From Allolobophora icterica (Eukaryota; Annelida; Clitellata; Crassiclitellata; Lumbricidae): a stretch of 64,000 bases of DNA. Below the pieces are notes generated by a model. That model did not search any database. It worked only from the letters and a program-made list of their open reading frames with translations, and was not told where the DNA came from. The stretch lies in the NCBI GenBank assembly GCA_963556255.1, contig OY744606.1, positions 74,950,118 through 75,014,117 on the forward strand. Direction: 5' to 3'. A program made the translations under genes and the position numbers. Below are positions 54,201-64,000 of the stretch, piece after piece (position 1 is the first letter of the stretch; each line of letters starts with the position of its first letter).

Positions 54201-57200
54201 TGTTAATATCTTATAGTTTTAAATATACGTTTGTTTAAAAACTATAGTGCAATCTTGCTTCTTGATAGGTTGCTATGGCTCACTGCAAATAGGCAAATAA
54301 CAATGATAATAATTCTAAAAGTTGTAAATTAATATTTATAATATAATTATTGATTGAATATCTAAATTTATAATCACATTCACTCGTTTAGAGCATCCAT
54401 ACTGCACCTCTCCAAGATACCTACTCAGAGATGTTTGGTAGTATCATGTTAGATGAGATAGCAGTCTGTTTGTCTGTATGATTATTATTTATTGTTCTGC
54501 ATTGTATTGTATTGTATTGTCTTGTATTGTATTGTTTAGCTTTCGTCATCATACTATGAGTTGCTGGAGCGCATGAATCAGTCAAATACTTCCAAGATGA
54601 CGAATTCGAGCCTCATAACGGTGCCGACGTATTCGGCAAATGATTCAGTCATCATGGACGATGATGCCATGATTGATATCTTTGACACCTTATTCATGCC
54701 ATACGGAGCATCACGAGGTACTGAATAGAGCATAGTGAGGTACTGATGCTGTACTGTAATTAAATACTGATTTCTGTGTGGTACTGTCCAGAGTTAAATG
54801 CCGGAATTAAGTTCAGACATCTGCCTCATTCTGATACTTTACCAACCAGGGTTAGTTGCTTTGGGGCATAAATAAAGTAATGATAATAATGACAATGGGC
54901 CTGGAAGTAAGTGGTAATACTTGGTGAAAAAATAATTGTTTCTTACCTATAATTATAATATCAGTCATCCATTGTTCTCTGTAACTCGGCTCTGTTTACC
55001 TTAAGTTGCACCTGTACAGCGCAGTTGGATTAGGCATGTGTGCTATGCTATGGAAGGTTCATGAATGGTGCTATACGAATTCATTTATATATATGATTAT
55101 ATGTATATATATATATATATATGTAAAATCCAGTAGATATCTGCTGAGACATTTGTTATATATGTATATGTATATATGTGTGTGTATATATATATATATA
55201 TTATATATATATATATATGCATACATAGTTTAGACATAGTTTAGATTTATGCATGGAAATCTGTCTGTTGGCTCTGCTTGAGGAAGCTCACCTGTGGTAA
55301 CTCTGAGTTATCTGAGAACTATGCGCTTGTAGAGACGTTTAGCGTATTTAGGATGATTGAGTCTCATGAAAAGTGATGGGTTGTTTATGGGTTTATATCT
55401 AATTTTGTGAAGGAAATTCGAGTAGTTTCGCTGCTCAAACCAGTCTGGAAGAATTCATGGACACCCTGGAGCCACTGCCACCTCCCTTAGGTGAGCAACG
55501 GATTGACACATACATTCAAACGGCTTCACATCAAGGAAGGCAGTGTGAGCCAGTTGTTACGCAACCTTTAATCCATACTGACGCAATATGTTTGAGCACA
55601 GGCAATAGTATTTATGTTGGTTGTTAAGTTGATTGGATGGTTAGTCATTTGGTATTATAAACAACCAGTTGTGTCATCAGGCCATACTATACAGGTGGTT
55701 TGAATATATTAATCTGCTGAGTAATCGGTTGATAGGAAGATTACTGTAGTAAGCAAACAGTTGGATTATATTGTCTGGATAATTATATAGGTTTTATACT
55801 CTGGTGATGTCTGACTTGAAGATAGGTCACTTTTTTATTTACAGGAAATGAATTTTAGAGCAGCTCGTTTGGTAGGTGGGCTGGCTGGCTTAGGCGGATG
55901 CTATGCGACTGCATAATACTGAATGATTAATGTTGATTGTGATTATGTAGCCATTGATTTTCGCGGATTCGGTCGACTGAGCAGCAACACAAGCAACTGC
56001 AGTTCGGCAAACCCCGCCAACTCGATGAAAGTGATGCTTAATCCGGTAGGCAACTGTTACCTAAAATGGAAGAAATATGCAAAGTTCTGTCAAAAACTAT
56101 TTGAAATTGATCAGGACGTTCTAGGGTTTTGGGCTCCTTTCGTGGTTATGGATGTTTTCCAGGGGTACTTGATATGATGCAAAACGAATGAAATTTGGGG
56201 TTTAGATTCTGTGTGATTAACTTGTGTGATATGATAAATCTTAAATTCTGTTTATAGAAATTCCCTCTGAGTTTTGGACATGCCAACTGAGTCACAGAAA
56301 ATCCATCTAAGTCAAAAAAAAGTAATTGACAGAAATTCATCCAGGTCACAGGAATTCCAATTGATCCATGAAATTCTATCTGATGCTCCAATCAATATTC
56401 ATACTGTCAGCATTAACAAAATGCCTTTTTCAAGTTTGGCTTGGCTCATGGTTAATGGGTCAAACTGTAACGTTTTACCATGGTTAGAATCTACTATTAG
56501 GGCTAATAATGTGTTGAAAATTTGATAGTTTTATCTAATATATTTCGTGAATTATTAGCAATAAAAACTGCCACAGAATTAAGTTGTTCATGATTTGTCA
56601 TTACTCCACCTGTATAAAACTGATCATGTATCTCGAAAACCATGCCACATTATGAGCTGATATTTTGCATGGCTTTCTATGATATTTTGATTTACAAACT
56701 GACATAACATAAAATTCTGAGATGGTGTGGTGGGGACCATTGGTTGATTTGACATGGAATGACCCCAATTATTTGTTTTATTACTATTGTTTTGCCTTAT
56801 CCAAGGTAGATTTTATCCTTCAGGAAATAGTTTGTAAATGAAACAAAACAAGTATATGATGCTAAATACCCTAATTTCAAGCTGTCCCTATTACTTTTAT
56901 CATCATTATTACTAATATTGTTGGTGCTATTATTTAAATGTTTGCAAAATATTGCACAGTCCATACACGGGGACCTTTAAAGGCTTGGTATCCATTAAAA
57001 TGGGCAGCTATTGTAAAGGATCCAATCCAATCAGTTCATTGGAAAATTAGTCAAAGGAAAATGCTTACTTTTACTGAACATTCTGTTGTTACATCCCTAC
57101 CTTTATGGTGGACAGGTGGAATCCGGAGGAATGTGTAGCACAACCGTAACAATGCAGCCGAACCAGTCGAATCCATCAATCAGTTCACAGGCACTGTCTT

Positions 57201-60200
57201 TCGGTTCAGCAGAAGAGATCATGGCTCTCCTTCAAAGCCAGATCGCTTCAGAAACATCCTTCGAGTACCTCATCACCGACCCTGCGTCCCTCATCAGCAG
57301 TTCCGGATACTCGTCAGGCGCCACCATCCGGTCCGGCTTCACCATCTCGGACGGAAATCTCGCTTCGACGGGAGAGGGCGTTCAGCTGTTGCCTAGCGAC
57401 GGAATCGACATGCAGGAGTTCCCGAGCGACGAGACGACCAGCCAGATGTGCAGCATGTTCTTCCTGCCGGAGACGGCCTCTGTACCGACAGCGTGTCAGT
57501 CAATCTTCACACAGGTCAACGAAACCTCCAAGAGCGGCATGGCTCCGTACAGTCGGCCTCTGGAGATCGCTCCGACTTGCATGATGGACAAGAACTTGCA
57601 GCTGCTGCAGTTCCTTCAGGCTGCCACTGCCTCGCAGGAAGTGATGTCGACGCTTACAACTGGCAAGGCAATGTCGGGCGCGTCGGCCTCGTTGCCACGG
57701 TTGAAATCGAGCCATGACCTGATGGGGGCAGGGAGAGCATCGCAGAGCCTTGGCAGCATTCAGATGGGTGAGGCGAGCAAGGGATATCTGAACATGAGAA
57801 CGTCGACGGACTCCCCACACCAACCAACCTCGAGTGCATTTCGGGTCCCACAGGTGAGATGAGATGACAAGATCTGAATTAGGGTTGTTAATATCGGATT
57901 TTTTGGCAAACCGATTATCGATTTTATAAATCCGATTTTAAACCGATAATCGCTTTTTTGGCCTTCATAGAAATATATTATAAATTAAAATATAATGCAA
58001 GTTACTGAATGCATTACGTACAGTAGGCTACAAGCAACGCACGCGTTTTCGACACCGTATTGTGTATTTTCTACTTAGAGAGCTCAATGTCACACTATTA
58101 ACTATTTATCTATCTATAATGCCTACTTAACTACCAGTCGACTAAACTATTAGTAGTATTAACGTCTTTAAACAATAAATATATTTATTAACGAACACGC
58201 GGCAATTCAAATTCAGACCCAGTTCGACTATGTATTTACAAGAGGTCACACATTGACTAAAAATGAGCCTAGTTAAATGATGTTTACTTGTGCATCAATG
58301 ACGCTATTACGGTGAGACCTCTTGTAGACATAGTCACCTGAGTTTCATATATAGCCAGGTTGCACAATAATACTACTGTAGGGACCGCGATAGCAATGGG
58401 TTTGCCAACAAATTAAACATTTTAATTTTCTTCTGGTTTTTTTGTAATTTTCACTACGAAAATGAAAAAAAAATTCGATTATCGTTTGTAAATAAAAGAA
58501 ACCGATAATCGTTTTCTAAACCGATAACCGGAATTTCGATTATCGTTTAACATCCCTAATCTGAATGACAATTATAATTGTAATTTCTAGTTTGTACGTA
58601 CGTTTAAATGTTCTTGGGGTGCTTAGTAGTGTATTGGTTAACATGCTGGACTGTCACTCGAGAGGTTGGGGGTTCAAATCCCCGCCAGGCAGAAATTTGG
58701 TTCGGGATTTCTGCTCTACCTGCACCCCTAGCCAACTCAGCTAAATTAAGTACACTGACCGTACACTGTCGGTGGGAGGGTGAGATGGCGAGGAAGAGGA
58801 CTGCTAAAGTGACCAAGAGCTGAGACTTTGATACTTATGATCCTTCTCGTCTAACTTTGATGACTTTTCTCTAGCTTGACATCTTTTGGCCAGTAGCAGT
58901 ACATGCATCTTTCATCACCTTGTGCTGTCAGCTCCTGGAGCTCTAGCGATCGTCATGATAAACATTCTCCATTGCTTCCTATTCGAAGTCAGGTCCCTTA
59001 GTTCTTCCAAATTCATGCCAGTTACATCGTGAATCTCATCCATCCCATCCATTTCTTCCTTGGTCGACCCCGTCTTTTTTTTCCCTCACCACAAGCCAAC
59101 ATCATTTCCTTTTCTAGCCCATCAGATCGCATAACATGACCAAAGAATCCTAGCTTCGATCTTGTTGCCTTTTGATTTAATGACTCATCATTCTCGACAC
59201 CAATCTCCACTCGTATTGATTCGTTCGTCCTTTTCTCTGTCCATGATATTCTCAACATCTTTCTCCATATCCACATTTCACATGCGTTGACCTTTTTCTC
59301 CATGTTCTTTGTCATTGTCCACGACTCACAACCATACAAAACCGTTGGAAAGATTAGGGCTCTCACGAGCCTTTTTTTGTATCTATGCTCACATGCTTGT
59401 CCTTCCATATCTTTTCCAGTCCAATCATTGCAGCTTCCCAATCGCAATCCTTCGTTTTATTTCTGTATCACATTTTCCTTCTTTTTCAACCAATGATCCC
59501 AGGAAAGTGAAGCTTTCTACCACGTGGCATCTTTCATCAATACTTGAAAACTGTTAGTATTTCCCAGGGATGGACTGGAAGTGCCTGGGAGTATATATTG
59601 CAAAAATACACTATATAAATGTTACCAAATGAACAGATGAATTGCCAATAGTGACACGGCAAAACTAGTGCTATATAAAACAAGTAGTACGTTAAATTAA
59701 TATATTTTGCTCTTTGGTTTACATTACATTACCAGTAAGTCCTGCTTCACTCATTTTAGAAGAATACTGGTGCACGGCCAAAATACTCTACTTCTGCGCT
59801 GCCACAGTTGCAGCCAAAACAACAGATTACCAGTGTGGGAATGTTCAGGCAGGAAATGCAGCCAGCTATGCAGGGAACCACCATCATTCTGCCTAAGCAG
59901 AATGTTCAGCAACCACCACCTTCTACTTGCAACTGGTCACTCCAGGGAAATGAAAGTACCGACTATTTGGCCGTACCAATGACAGAACAGTATGCATTCA
60001 GAGAAGGTTTGAAATTTTCTGTTGGTTTTCCACGATGTTTAACCCTTCAACAATGAGAAGGATTAGTTTTACATACATTTTATTACACGCTTGTCATTAA
60101 AGTGTTAAAAACAAGGTGTCAGGTCAAACTAAGTGCCTTAAGGGCATAACCTCTAACTTGATAAGGTTTAAAGGGGCATTATATTGTTATTATTACGAAC

Positions 60201-63200
60201 ATTTTTAACGCTCGCAAAGTCACACAGAAATGCAAATCTGAGGTGCGGAAAAAGACTACTTGGTTAGTAATGACGGTTACAAACATCATCAAGCCCTACT
60301 ATAATTAAGTTACAGTGGTAATGGTTTTAGTGGGTAATATGTTAGTAAGTCCATTGTCGAGTGTGTATTTCAAGATGTGGGACCAGCTACCATGAACACT
60401 GAGTTTGCGTAAATGAAGGCTACTGGGTGAATCCGGAAGATGGTAACTGGGTTTTGCTGTTTATTTAAGATGCTCAACTGGACAGCAGTACAGCTCAAGC
60501 CAACCAGCCTCTGGATACAAAACGACGAGTACGGCATAAGAGTAAGTTCAGATGACACTCGTATTCGACTTGTTTTTTATTTGGATCCTGTCTTCTTTGT
60601 TTAACCTGTGTTTCTCAATTGTGTCGTGTGTGAAGGGTGCTGGGAAGACTGCTCTATGGTATGTGTAGGAGGAAGGAGTAGGAATAATCTCTTAAGGTAA
60701 CCCTGGGACGTAGCTATGAGTATCAACTGTTAGCGACTTCATTTTCTTAGCCTGGGCTTATGAAATTGGGTGGCCCATCGTCGCCTTGGCCGTTTGATCT
60801 TCCCGGTAATAGTGTACGGTCAGTGTACTCATTATAGCCAAGTTGACTAGAGGGCACAGTTGAAGCAGAAATCGTCTAACAGATTGTCCACCCTTTCAGG
60901 GATTTGAACCCTTGACCTCTCGTATAACAGGCTAGCATGCTAACTAGTAGACCATCATGCACCACTTCTTCGACGTATTCAGATGACATGAACAGGTAAG
61001 TCTTTATTTTCATCCTGAAGCTTTCGATGGAAAGTTCCGTAACACAGATTTAACGGGCGGTGCATTCCAGATCTTTTGGGTCACACACACTGTACACCTG
61101 GTATCATCGCATGGTAGGGTTGCTTTCAGAATGAATCAGGTAGAGTTGATCTGCTTGCAGGTGACCAGTCTTCCGCTGCAAGAGGCACCACAATAAGACC
61201 GATTGCGGTGTTCCAGCCAATCAATCCACTGCAGCCTAAAAGCACAGGACGAAGTTCATCAAAGGGAAACTGTTCGGTCAGCTTTTCCCTAGACAAAAAC
61301 ACAGCGGTATGCCTTCCCTAACTGTTAGTATTATTACTGTTATTTGATTATTATTAGTTATTATTACAGCTACTACTACTATTATTTTTATTTATATAAT
61401 TATGGTAATAGCGTGATCTTATGGATGTTGGCCTGATTATATCTTTTGTTTGGTTTGCAATGATAATATTAGCAGTTGCTAATTAATAATTAATATTTTT
61501 TATTATACTGTTCTGCCACAGACAGCTCAAGAAGCATTTATAAGCAACCGTTGCACATATTTCGATCTGTCATATAGCCTTGTTTGGCCCCATTTTGAGG
61601 TTCTAAAAATGTGCTACATAAATAGCCAGGAACATACTAGTACATACATCAGTACTCATATATTTTCTTTTACTCACCAGATGGCTGGGGCCAGAAACTG
61701 ATGATATGATAATTGTGATGACGATGAAAATCGTTGTAAAATTGTAATCTTACATTAATAAAGCGCAACTTCAAGAAGAAACTCGTTTGTGAGTACCAGT
61801 GAAGACTTTGTTGAAGTGGCTCTATGTTCAAATTTCTAATTGTGCAGTTACGTTTCTTTGGACAGATATCCCCGTCTCCTGTTGCCGACTCTCCTGCGAT
61901 GCAGATGAACAACATGCCAACCAGTTTAATCCTAGCAACCGCTGGACAAACGGTTCCTATGGCTACAAACCAAATGACAGATACCATAGGAACGAAAGGT
62001 ATTACTCGCATGTCAAAAGCTACATTGGTGAAGCTTCCAAGAGTCCAAAATACCGTGGTCAGTGCTATCGCTAAAACCATGGGAATTTGGTTGTGCAACG
62101 GTTTCGCTAAGTAATGACCATTGACTTATACCTTGAGATGGCACTATAGAAGTTCTCAGGTTATTATTATCACCACTATTACTACTACTACTATTATTAT
62201 TTGCATTATTTATTATCATTGTTATAGTTGTTATTGTTGTCCAAAACTCTGGCCTTCATTATGCAGATGTTGTATATTTGATTAGTATTGGCAATGAGTT
62301 TGTGAAGTCAGTAAGAGGCTAACTTTTAAATCTCTATTCAGGCCTGGAAGAGAATTCTAATAATTCAGAAAAATGTATTTTGCATTTACTTTCTGAAGAG
62401 AGAACAAGTGTCTAGGGTTTAGTTTTTCCCATTTTGAATCCTGGTTTTTCTGTATTTTTGTGCTGATTTATGATCAAGTCCTTAACACGTGATTGATTTT
62501 TTCATTGATTGATAATGATTGGCTCTGATTGTAGAAAAAGAATTTAAACAGATGATATTTTTTAAATTAATGAAAAAGAGATACTTATTTTTTAAACTGC
62601 TTCTCCTGTTTTATATTTCATGTTTTGAATATCAGTATTTCGGGAAAACCTGTCTTGTCCTGGAATCTTTGACTCATCTTCTCAGTCGTGTGACTTCAGT
62701 GTAAGTGGCTTTAATTAATTAAGTTAAAACTTTTTATGTAAAAACTTGGATTAAAACCGTTCTGTGTAAACAGTAAAGGTATCTAAAACTGGCTTGTAGC
62801 TAAGAAAGGAATATTATTACGTACTTAGCACCTCTGAATTGTTGAGTGGCGCTTTTATAACTGTTCGATTACAATTTTATTACAGTTACGTCACCATGTG
62901 ATCAGTTCTTCATTTCTAGTGGTCATAAGAACATAAGGAATGTTTTTAATTTGCATGCAACAGATGGCTGTAACTATAGTACTGATATGTTGATTTCATC
63001 CACGCTGTTATCTTTTTGTTGTCTCTGTTGCATCATTCTGTTTGTTTTGCATCAGTCTTAGCTATGATGCCTTTTTCAAATTGTAATCGTAATCCTAAAC
63101 TCCAAATTCCTGTAGCGCAAGTCACCAGCTTAATCATGAGCGCTGTAACCGTGATTACAGATGTATGTGAACCTTGAGAGGGATCTATAGTTAAATACAT

Positions 63201-63369
63201 ATATTCATGTACCTTTTCACATTCAACTAAAGTTATAACAGTGATTCTAAATGTTAACTAAAACCAAGCCAATCCTTGCTTTTTTGTATAGGATGTACTT
63301 TCGCTCAACAGTTCAACTGCGCGATCTCGTCACACGAGCAACGAGTCAACAAGTTCACATTATGATGAG
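44742..63369 (+). CDS. MLXIP: MondoA/ChREBP-like gene (span of 13 exons, 3' end outside window)
   Basis: Exons are 44742-45091, 52041-52144, 53202-53275, 53682-53789, 54540-54717, 55413-55490, 55951-56045, 57116-57853, 59760-60006, 60470-60541, 61161-61306, 61866-62057 and 63292-63369, about 820 residues. Phases agree throughout. Mondo proteins are bHLH-zipper factors that pair with Mlx, sense glucose-6-phosphate through their N-terminus and activate carbohydrate-response genes. The marks are IHSGHFMVS, SLRKLFECMTLAH, TSPKWRNFKG, DKIRLNNIIWREWHMQY, SPIVCHFETP, YWKLRLDSLTKDYKRL, DIFDTLF and LEEFMDTLEP, in the order of human MondoA as recalled. The Ser/Thr/Gln-rich middle is the activation region. 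The bHLH-zipper should follow past 64,000. Invertebrates usually have a single Mondo, so it is not assigned to MLXIP versus MLXIPL with certainty. Confidence 0.93.
45198..45532. mobile_element. Inverted-repeat element with internal short repeats
   Basis: Arms of 29 bp (45198-45226 and 45504-45532), starting GTAAAACCGTAGTTTAC, differ at one base. Between them CTAGAAGTTGGATG-like units occur about six times with GATGAAAA spacers. Confidence 0.75.
46405..47122 (-). mobile_element. 5'-truncated non-LTR retrotransposon (CR1/jockey-like)
   Basis: The minus strand holds the last about 200 residues of a reverse transcriptase (46483-47088) and a 3' tail of TTATG repeats near 46405. Fragments of the same family occur at 5369, 18178, 19546 and 31600. 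Confidence 0.85.
46483..47088 (-). CDS. Reverse transcriptase C-terminal fragment
   Basis: An intact 201-residue frame contains DLGVIMHKSAKPSRQCAEAA, YKSLVRPQLEYCIQVWNPYL, LEKVQRRATKMIWGYKDLSY, LTTLEKRRSRGDLIEAYKI and FFSARVVDLWNGLDD. These are standard motifs after the catalytic core of CR1/jockey-type reverse transcriptases. The catalytic domain is absent, so it cannot move by itself. Confidence 0.9.
   Translation of the reverse strand: MLKVSDEERDLGVIMHKSAKPSRQCAEAAKKANSTLGMIKRTIVTRDKDIIIRLYKSLVRPQLEYCIQVWNPYLKQDMEKLEKVQRRATKMIWGYKDLSYEERLKRCGLTTLEKRRSRGDLIEAYKIITGKEALQWERFFELAPNKAIRGHRYKLFKRPKGTLGQKFFSARVVDLWNGLDDSTVSVDTITASKKKLGKLGY
49015..49330 (-). pseudogene. Decayed non-LTR reverse transcriptase tail
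   Basis: The minus strand reads LQLYRLFLLLVLFYICEMVC, then (after shifts) CKLCFFGHVTRTPEN. This resembles the LYGCETW and KLRYFGHVVR motifs of retrotransposon C-termini, with several frame breaks. Confidence 0.55.
49690..49985. repeat. Minisatellite, about 45-60 bp unit, six copies
   Basis: The core CCCAACTGGTACTGCCAGAC recurs with GGCACTTTA before it and variable CTATAATA spacers. Confidence 0.88.
51221..51422. repeat. (CA)n microsatellite
   Basis: CACA interrupted by TACA and CGCA units over about 200 bp in Mondo intron 1. Confidence 0.95.
52041..52144 (+). CDS. MLXIP: Mondo exon 2 (conserved region with nuclear export and 14-3-3 segments)
   Basis: Acceptor TAGCAG and donor GTAAGT. It encodes TLTSPKWRNFKG, then KDKIRLNNIIWREWHMQ. 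Human Mondo proteins have LVSPKWKNFKGL and RDKIRLNNAIWRAWYIQY (recalled), linked to export and 14-3-3 binding. This exon is the firmest evidence of identity. Confidence 0.95.
52766..53055 (+). mobile_element. tRNA-derived SINE
   Basis: A head with GTAGTGGTTAGCATGCTGGA and GGGTGAAATCCCC, then a body with CCGTACACTGTCGGTGGGA and a tail GGCTAAGAAAATGAAGTCGT. It lies in Mondo intron 2. Confidence 0.85.
53202..53275 (+). CDS. MLXIP: Mondo exon 3
   Basis: Acceptor GCACAG and donor GTGAGT. With the preceding base it encodes YIKGSSPIVCHFETPVSSKN then DGRLE. This matches YVKRRKSPVCGFVTPL (recalled). Confidence 0.9.
53682..53789 (+). CDS. MLXIP: Mondo exon 4
   Basis: 36 codons in phase 0, YWKLRLDSLTKDYKRLSRFF and onward. 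This matches YWKRRIEIVIREYHKWRTYF (recalled). Acceptor TTTCAG and donor GTAAAA. Confidence 0.92.
54540..54717 (+). CDS. MLXIP: Mondo exon 5 with DIFDTLF motif
   Basis: Acceptor GTTTAG and donor GTACTG. It encodes LSSSYYELLERMNQS, then DDDAMIDIFDTLFMPYG. DxxDTLF corresponds to the SDTLF segment of the Mondo glucose-sensing module. Confidence 0.9.
55092..55220. repeat. (TA)n tracts
   Basis: Two alternating TA blocks in Mondo intron 5. Confidence 0.85.
55413..55490 (+). CDS. MLXIP: Mondo exon 6
   Basis: It encodes NSSSFAAQTSLEEFMDTLEP then LPPPL, comparable to LQPNLDFMDTFEPF of MondoA (recalled). The donor is GTGAGC. The acceptor GTGAAG is weak in pyrimidines. Confidence 0.85.
   Translation, partial: EIRVVSLLKPVWKNSWTPWSHCHLP
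55951..56045 (+). CDS. MLXIP: Mondo exon 7
   Basis: Phase-matched exon with acceptor TATGTAG and donor GTAGGC, encoding AIDFRGFGRLSSNTSNCSSA and onward. Sequence is not conserved. Support is from phase and the open frame. Confidence 0.7.
57116..57853 (+). CDS. MLXIP: Mondo exon 8 (large, Ser/Thr/Gln-rich)
   Basis: 246 codons in phase 0 between GGACAG and GTGAGA. The product is Ser-, Thr- and Gln-rich and lacks a folded-domain signature, as in the activation region of Mondo proteins. GC content is clearly above the flanking introns. Confidence 0.88.
57880..58558. mobile_element. hAT-type MITE, TAGGGTTGTTAA ends
   Basis: Ends are TAGGGTTGTTAA and TTAACATCCCTA (one mismatch when inverted). Identical flanks ATCTGAAT lie at 57872-57879 and 58559-58566. 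The interior has repeated ACCGATAATCG blocks near both ends. It begins 27 bp after the exon 8 donor. Confidence 0.88.
58614..58823 (+). mobile_element. tRNA-derived SINE, best-preserved head
   Basis: TAGTGTATTGGTTAACATGC (A-box region) and GGGGGTTCAAATCCCC (B box), then CCGTACACTGTCGGTGGGA. The tail is truncated compared with 52766-53055. Confidence 0.85.
59022..59447 (-). pseudogene. Non-LTR retrotransposon reverse transcriptase tail
   Basis: A 141-residue frame contains LVRALIFPTVLYGCESWTMT, WIWRKMLRISWTEKRTNESI, GFFGHVMRSDGLEKEMML and GKKRRGRPRKKWM. These are typical C-terminal motifs of retrotransposon reverse transcriptases. No catalytic core is present, so it is a 5'-truncated copy. 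It lies in Mondo intron 8. Confidence 0.88.
59760..60006 (+). CDS. MLXIP: Mondo exon 9 (Gln/Pro-rich)
   Basis: Acceptor ATTTTAG and donor GTTTGA (weak). It encodes PQLQPKQQITSVGMFRQEMQ and onward to VPMTEQYAFRE. Phase 0 in, phase 1 out. Confidence 0.82.
60470..60541 (+). CDS. MLXIP: Mondo exon 10
   Basis: 72 nt with donor GTAAGT. It encodes AQLDSSTAQANQPLDTKRRV then RHK. Phases agree on both sides. Not conserved enough to check by similarity. Confidence 0.75.
60710..60967 (-). mobile_element. tRNA-derived SINE
   Basis: Read on the minus strand: AGTTAGCATGCTAGCCTGTT, GGGTTCAAATCCC, CCGTACACTATTACCGGGA and GGCTAAGAAAATGAAGTCGC. Same family as 52766 and 58614. Confidence 0.83.
61161..61306 (+). 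CDS. MLXIP: Mondo exon 11
   Basis: Acceptor GCTTGCAG and donor GTATGC. It encodes DQSSAARGTTIRPIAVFQPI and onward to FSLDKNTA, phase 1 in, phase 0 out. Confidence 0.8.
61866..62057 (+). CDS. MLXIP: Mondo exon 12 (3' end uncertain)
   Basis: Acceptor TTGGACAG. The frame reads ISPSPVADSPAMQMNNMPTS, then VKLPRVQNTV. The end at 62057 (donor GTCAGT) keeps exon 13 in its more natural frame. Donors at 62028 (GTGAAG) and 62109 (GTAATG) are alternatives. Confidence 0.65.
63292..63369 (+). CDS. MLXIP: Mondo exon 13
   Basis: Acceptor TTGTATAG and donor GTATGT. 26 codons, DVLSLNSSTARSRHTSNEST then SSHYDE. Such a Ser-rich stretch usually precedes the bHLH region, which would be in the next exon. Confidence 0.75.
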
Positions 63370-63778
63370 GTATGTTGGTTGTTCGATAGATCGAAAACAA
63401 CCAACTTGAGATCAGGATAGTTGCCGTGAAACAATAGTTTTAAAACAATAAATAATAAAACAATAAAACAATAGTAAAACAACAGCAGACTTATTCAAAT
63501 GAATCTTTTTTATAGTGTATCAGCTTTTGAATGGGTTCTGTGTTCCAGATTTGGGCCCTGGCCTCCACAGTTTGAAACCCTACGACCCCTAGCTGTGCCC
63601 ATGAAGTTAAGGATGCATTTTTATCTCAGTAGTTGGCAGTGGTTTCGTTTGACGTTGCAATGTTTCCAATTCAGCTAACAAATGACTGAGTGTAAACCAG
63701 AGTTAGAAGGCCAGAGGTGTAATGGTCAGCCACTTGGTAACCATGGTTTGGCCATGTAGCTTTCTTTATTTGAGATAC

Positions 63779-64000
63779 TTTGCACTGGCTTCCCATCCAG
63801 AAGCCCATTGAGTTTAAAATCCTGACCTTTATGCACAATTGTCTTTTTGGCTGTGCTCCATCAAACCTTAGGGACTTCTGCATTTCAGTCTGCTCAGTCC
63901 CTGGTGGTGGCACCCTTTGGTTGGTTGCCTTCGTGACTGTCCTTTGCACGCATGCTGCTTAAGTTCAGTCCAGAAGCTTTGCGTATGTTGGGCCACACCA
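63779..64000 (+). pseudogene. Reverse transcriptase tail, running off the window
   Basis: LHWLPIQKPIEFKILTFMHN then GCAPSNLRDF, and in a shifted frame RSFAYVGPH. LHWLPV...IEFKIL...GLAPSYL...AFSVVGPRLWN is the familiar end of jockey/CR1-type reverse transcriptases. Confidence 0.82.

Noticed and set aside
55850..55860. ACAG followed by GAAATGAA as an alternative Mondo acceptor
   Set aside because: In the required phase it meets a stop codon after four codons.
58620..58690. Functional tRNA gene at the SINE head
   Set aside because: The A and B boxes are good but the acceptor stem does not pair and sister SINE copies share the downstream body.

Overview
The window is animal nuclear DNA: intron-rich genes with GT-AG junctions, many simple repeats, tRNA-derived SINEs, non-LTR retrotransposon tails and small hAT-type DNA transposons. 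Gene content and repeat style suggest an aquatic invertebrate, possibly a deuterostome such as an echinoderm or hemichordate. The species cannot be named from the sequence. No bacterial, CRISPR or organellar feature was seen.

Region 1 to 27 kb, minus strand: 24 coding exons of rootletin (CROCC), the coiled-coil protein of the ciliary rootlet and centrosome linker. All reading phases agree. The exons encode about 1,537 residues. The first exon(s) were not found, and the C-terminal end lies beyond position 1.

Region 31 to 35.6 kb, minus strand: three phase-matched exons of a separate small gene whose product resembles the nucleoplasmin-like fold at the N-terminus of FKBP39/FKBP46 proteins. Its 3' end is unresolved. 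A transposon-like element (35712-35968) with NRF-1-like and CRE-like sites lies just upstream of its start codon.

Region 44.6 to 64 kb, plus strand: 13 exons, about 820 residues, of a MondoA/ChREBP-type (MLXIP) glucose-sensing transcription factor. The N-terminal Mondo conserved regions and a long Ser/Gln-rich middle are present. The bHLH-zipper would follow beyond the right edge. An upstream ORF precedes the start codon.

The large introns and intergenic DNA are a transposon graveyard. Direct repeats of 8 bp and terminal inverted repeats delimit many hAT-type elements. One is a 2.6-kb element with a decayed transposase, inserted in a MITE that itself sits in a (GGT)n microsatellite. Retrotransposon 3' ends, two tRNA-derived SINE types plus a third SINE, several minisatellites and long microsatellites fill the rest. 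The three genes share no evident pathway.
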